9,052 nucleotides of DNA, from NCBI GenBank assembly GCA_000433415.1, contig FR890535.1, positions 1-9,052 of the forward strand, given 5' to 3'. A program made the translations under genes and the position numbers. Below, in pieces: positions 6,647-9,052 of this stretch (its first letter is position 1; the number at the start of each line of letters is the position of its first letter). The DNA is from Clostridium sp. CAG:448 (GTDB lineage Bacteria; Bacillota; Clostridia; Oscillospirales; CAG-272). A model generated the notes under the pieces. The model made no database searches, was not told where the DNA came from, and worked only from the letters and a program-made list of their open reading frames with translations.

Positions 6647-8038
6647 ATGAAAAAAAGAGGGATGTATACGGGGATACTGGCTGTGCTTCTTTTGTGCGCC
6701 TGTGCATGCACGGGGCAGAGTGCAGACCGCCCCGGAACGGTTGAGGACGTGACCGCACCGACGGTTGCGACGGAGCAACTGACGGAAAGCGTATATCCGG
6801 AGCATATCGAAAACGCTTTTGCGGGTCAGGAAGATACCCCTGCATCCGAATTGTCGTACACCGGAGAGCGGGAGCTTACCATTACGGGTTACAGCGGAAA
6901 GGCAGGTATTGTCAGAATCCCGGCGGAGATTGCGGGAAAGCCGGTCGTGGCGATTGCCGCAGAAGCGTTTGCCGGGAACACGGCGTTGACTGCGCTGTAC
7001 GTGCCGAAAACGGTTCGTGAGATTGCGGCAGGCGCTTTGGATCAGTGTACGGCACTTCGCACGCTGAAAATGCCGCGTCTGTACGGAAAGGCGGAGGAAT
7101 CCCGCTATCTCGGGTATCTGTTCGGTGCGCAAGATTATAACGATAATGCAAAAAAGGTTCCGGCGTCCTTAGAGTATGTCATTTTGTATGCGGAAACCGA
7201 AGTCGACCCGTATGCCTTTTTCGACTGCAACGATCTTCTCTGTGTTTCCCTGGGAAACGAGGCAGTGCGGATCGGCAAATTTGCTTTTTACGGATGTAAG
7301 GCGATGCAGTATTGCGACATCGGGGAGGCAGTGACAGAGATCGGTGCATATGCGTTTTCCGGTTCCGCACTGACCTGTCTCAAAATTCCGCAGACAGTGA
7401 CCGGAATCGGATTGGGAATTCTGGCTGACTGTGCCGGATTGGAGATTCTGGAGATTCCCTTTGTGGGCGACGGCGGAGACAACCGGTATCTGGGGTATCT
7501 GTTCGGTGCGGAGTCTTATCTGTTCACCGCCGGATATGTGCCGACAACGCTGAAAAAAGTGGTGATTGCAGAAGGGTGCCGGAAAATCGACGACCATGCC
7601 TTTTTTGAGTGCAACTCCATTCAGGAGGTTGTGATTCCGGAAAGCGTCACCTCCATTGGACTGCGTGCATTCTATGGGTGTCAGCGGTTGCTGTCGGTCA
7701 GCATTCCCGGTGCCTGCCGGTCTTTGGGGGACGATGCATTTTTCGGGTGCCTGAATCTGAAGAACGTGGAAATGGCAAACGGCGTGACCGAGATTGGCAT
7801 GCAGGCATTTTTCCGGTGTATCAGCCTGGAGCGGCTGGAACTGCCGGACAGCGTGACACGGGTGGGGAATTCCGCATTCTACGACTGCAGAAAGCTCGGA
7901 GAGGTCGTGCTGGGCAACGGTACGTATGAGGTCGGGCGGAATGCCTTTTTGGGCTGTACGGCGATTGAAACCGTCAGCGGCGGCGCGCACGTAACCTTTG
8001 CGCAGGGAAATCAGAATATAACGGAGAAAATGCAATGA
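6647..8038 (+). CDS. BspA-type leucine-rich repeat lipoprotein
   Basis: A 463-residue surface lipoprotein. The signal MKKRGMYTGILAVLLLCACAC gives a lipobox LCAC (lipid Cys probably 19), then a low-complexity linker to about residue 70. From about 75 to 445 come repeats of BspA/LRR_5 type (pattern I...AF.GC..L..V.IP..V), for example AFYGCQRLLSVSIP (341-354), AFFGCLNLKNVEM (364-376) and AFYDCRKLGEVVL (410-422). Two repeats carry a longer insert with RYLGYLFGA (153-161 and 280-288) followed by a VP..L..V strand. Such repeats usually mediate protein or host-surface binding; the partner is unknown. There is no LPXTG anchor or C-terminal enzyme domain. AAGGGG (6633-6638) lies 8 nt before the ATG, and a very strong promoter is upstream. 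The stop codon overlaps the fumarase start. Confidence 0.92.
   Translation: MKKRGMYTGILAVLLLCACACTGQSADRPGTVEDVTAPTVATEQLTESVYPEHIENAFAGQEDTPASELSYTGERELTITGYSGKAGIVRIPAEIAGKPVVAIAAEAFAGNTALTALYVPKTVREIAAGALDQCTALRTLKMPRLYGKAEESRYLGYLFGAQDYNDNAKKVPASLEYVILYAETEVDPYAFFDCNDLLCVSLGNEAVRIGKFAFYGCKAMQYCDIGEAVTEIGAYAFSGSALTCLKIPQTVTGIGLGILADCAGLEILEIPFVGDGGDNRYLGYLFGAESYLFTAGYVPTTLKKVVIAEGCRKIDDHAFFECNSIQEVVIPESVTSIGLRAFYGCQRLLSVSIPGACRSLGDDAFFGCLNLKNVEMANGVTEIGMQAFFRCISLERLELPDSVTRVGNSAFYDCRKLGEVVLGNGTYEVGRNAFLGCTAIETVSGGAHVTFAQGNQNITEKMQ
7106..7510 (+). repeat. Two near-identical 24-bp segments in the LRR gene
   Basis: Positions 7106-7129 and 7487-7510 agree at 23 of 24 bases. They encode the YLGYLFGA core of the two long inserts. 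Surrounding repeat units are much more diverged at DNA level, so either this motif is under strong constraint or gene conversion has kept it alike. The copies lie 381 bp apart, exactly 127 codons, so recombination between them would remove an in-frame block of repeats. Confidence 0.75.
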
Positions 8039-9052
8039 AATACAGAACAGAAACGGATTCCATGGGCGAAGTGCAGGTGCCTGCGGACAAATATTGGGGT
8101 GCCCAGACAGAGCGCAGCCGCACCAACTTCCCGATCGGTGTCGGATGTGAGCCGATGCCGCAGGAAGTGATTCGCGCTTTTGCCATCCTCAAAAAAGCAT
8201 CAAGCTGCGCCAACCGGATACTGTGTCCCGAGCGGATGAGTGCGGAAAAAACAGAGATGATTTCGCGGGTGTGCGACGAGATCCTAAGGGGAAATCTTGC
8301 GGCGCATTTTCCCTTGGTGGTCTGGCAGACGGGCTCCGGAACGCAGTCCAATATGAATGTCAACGAGGTGATCGCGAACAGGGGAAACGAACTGGCAGGG
8401 AAGCGGCTTCTGCATCCGAATGACGATGTGAATATGTCGCAGTCCTCCAACGATACCTTCCCGACAGCCACCAATATTGCCGCGGTCACGGAGATCAGGG
8501 AACGCCTGCTGCCCGCGCTGCATGCGCTGATCGACGCGTTTGCCCGGCTGGAGGAAGACAACGCCGACGTTATCAAATGCGGCAGAACCCATCTACAGGA
8601 TGCCACGCCGATCACCTTCGGACAGGAGGTTTCCGGATGGCGTGCCTCTTTGGCGCAGGACGCGGAAATGATTGCCGCGGCGACGGAAAAACTGTTGCCG
8701 CTTGCGCTCGGCGGAACTGCCGTCGGAACGGGGTTGAACGCGCCGGCGGGATTTGACCGTTCGGTTGCAGCCGAAATTGCCTCTATGACAGGAATTCCTT
8801 TTGTAACGGCGGAAAACAAATTTCATGCGCTGACTTCACGCGGGGAGCTTGTTTTTGCGCACGGTGCCCTCAAGTCACTGGCGGCGGATCTTCTGAAGAT
8901 TGCAAACGACGTCCGCTGGTTGGCATCCGGACCGCGGAACGGGTTGGGAGAACTCCGTATTCCGGAGAACGAGCCCGGTTCCTCCATCATGCCCGGGAAA
9001 GTAAACCCCACCCAGTGTGAGGCGGTGACCATGGTGGCGGTGCAGGTCATGG
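8035..9052 (+). CDS. fumC: Class II fumarate hydratase, 3' end beyond the window
   Basis: Reversibly hydrates fumarate to L-malate in the cytoplasm; class II enzymes are homotetramers without an iron-sulfur cluster. The window holds 339 residues of a protein expected to be about 460. Visible family motifs: TGSGTQSNMNVNEV (99-112), SQSSNDTFPTATN (135-147), GRTHLQDATP (183-192) with the active-site His 186, and the fumarase/aspartase signature GSSIMPGKVNP (315-325) with the catalytic-loop serine. The GTQSNMN and HLQDATPI forms favour fumarase over aspartate ammonia-lyase. The ATG overlaps the LRR stop as ATGA, and GGAG (8023-8026) sits 8 nt upstream inside the LRR gene, so translation is probably coupled and the two genes share one transcript. 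No frame damage is seen up to the edge. Confidence 0.95.
   Translation, partial: MKYRTETDSMGEVQVPADKYWGAQTERSRTNFPIGVGCEPMPQEVIRAFAILKKASSCANRILCPERMSAEKTEMISRVCDEILRGNLAAHFPLVVWQTGSGTQSNMNVNEVIANRGNELAGKRLLHPNDDVNMSQSSNDTFPTATNIAAVTEIRERLLPALHALIDAFARLEEDNADVIKCGRTHLQDATPITFGQEVSGWRASLAQDAEMIAAATEKLLPLALGGTAVGTGLNAPAGFDRSVAAEIASMTGIPFVTAENKFHALTSRGELVFAHGALKSLAADLLKIANDVRWLASGPRNGLGELRIPENEPGSSIMPGKVNPTQCEAVTMVAVQVM

Noticed and set aside
6647..6657. Poly-A run after the LRR start codon as a phase-variation switch
   Set aside because: A short A run encoding Lys-Lys at a signal peptide start is ordinary, and there is no sign of an alternative frame.
6416..7132. 238-codon Arg-rich minus-strand frame across the LRR promoter
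   Set aside because: It crosses a perfect plus-strand promoter and the lipoprotein signal; the Arg/His-rich composition is typical of antisense shadow.
7169..8035. 288-codon minus-strand frame opposite the LRR gene
   Set aside because: It is a by-product of the repetitive GC-rich LRR codons on the other strand; its Cys/His/Gln-rich composition matches no protein I recognise.
7974..8819. 281-codon minus-strand frame opposite fumC
   Set aside because: The plus strand carries an unbroken class II fumarase with all signature motifs; the antisense frame is a Ser/Ala-rich shadow.
1..9052. CRISPR array, tRNA/rRNA genes, insertion sequences, attachment sites, riboswitches
   Set aside because: I looked for regularly spaced repeats, terminal inverted repeats with transposase motifs, and tRNA-like or riboswitch-like segments, and saw none that I could support.

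Overview
The window looks like a chromosomal segment from a gut-type, low-to-mid GC Gram-positive anaerobe, probably a Clostridia member. This rests on the clear AGGAG-type ribosome binding sites, consensus TTGACA/TATAAT promoters, lipoprotein signals, a cre-like operator, DUF4082 and BspA-type leucine-rich repeat proteins. The genus cannot be read from the sequence.

Left part (1-5844) is a small carbohydrate locus. Two genes on the minus strand are read leftwards from a shared control region. The first (1310-4717) encodes a very large lipoprotein: a GH28-like right-handed beta-helix, a jelly-roll module, three DUF4082 modules and a FIVAR-like helical spacer. The second (30-1274), 35 bp downstream, encodes a cytoplasmic Gfo/Idh/MocA protein with motifs resembling the NAD-dependent glycosidases of family GH109. 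A divergent AraC-family regulator (4954-5844) faces them. The 236-bp region between the two start codons holds a perfect TTGACA-N17-TATAAT promoter for the regulator and a cre-like palindrome on the glycosidase side. The simplest reading is a sugar-responsive AraC regulator controlling a surface enzyme and a cytoplasmic follow-up enzyme, with carbon-catabolite control on top. No transporter is visible in the window.

Middle part (5845-6646): a small four-helix membrane protein gene starts 6 bp after the regulator. It is broken in the frame by what looks like a single missing G, and ends at a strong intrinsic terminator (6325-6356). About 290 bp without a gene follows, holding AT-rich inverted repeats and a perfect extended -10 promoter (6522-6550).

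Right part (6647-9052): a BspA-type LRR lipoprotein gene overlaps the start of a class II fumarase gene (fumC) by four bases (ATGA). The fumarase runs off the window end with its active-site motifs intact. By eye this part is more GC-rich than the left part, so the glycan locus and the LRR-fumC operon may have different histories.

Nothing here is clearly a new biological system. The most unusual items are the beta-helix enzyme lacking the usual GH28 His and Arg-Ile-Lys residues, the GH109-like partner, and the coupling of a surface LRR lipoprotein to fumarase.
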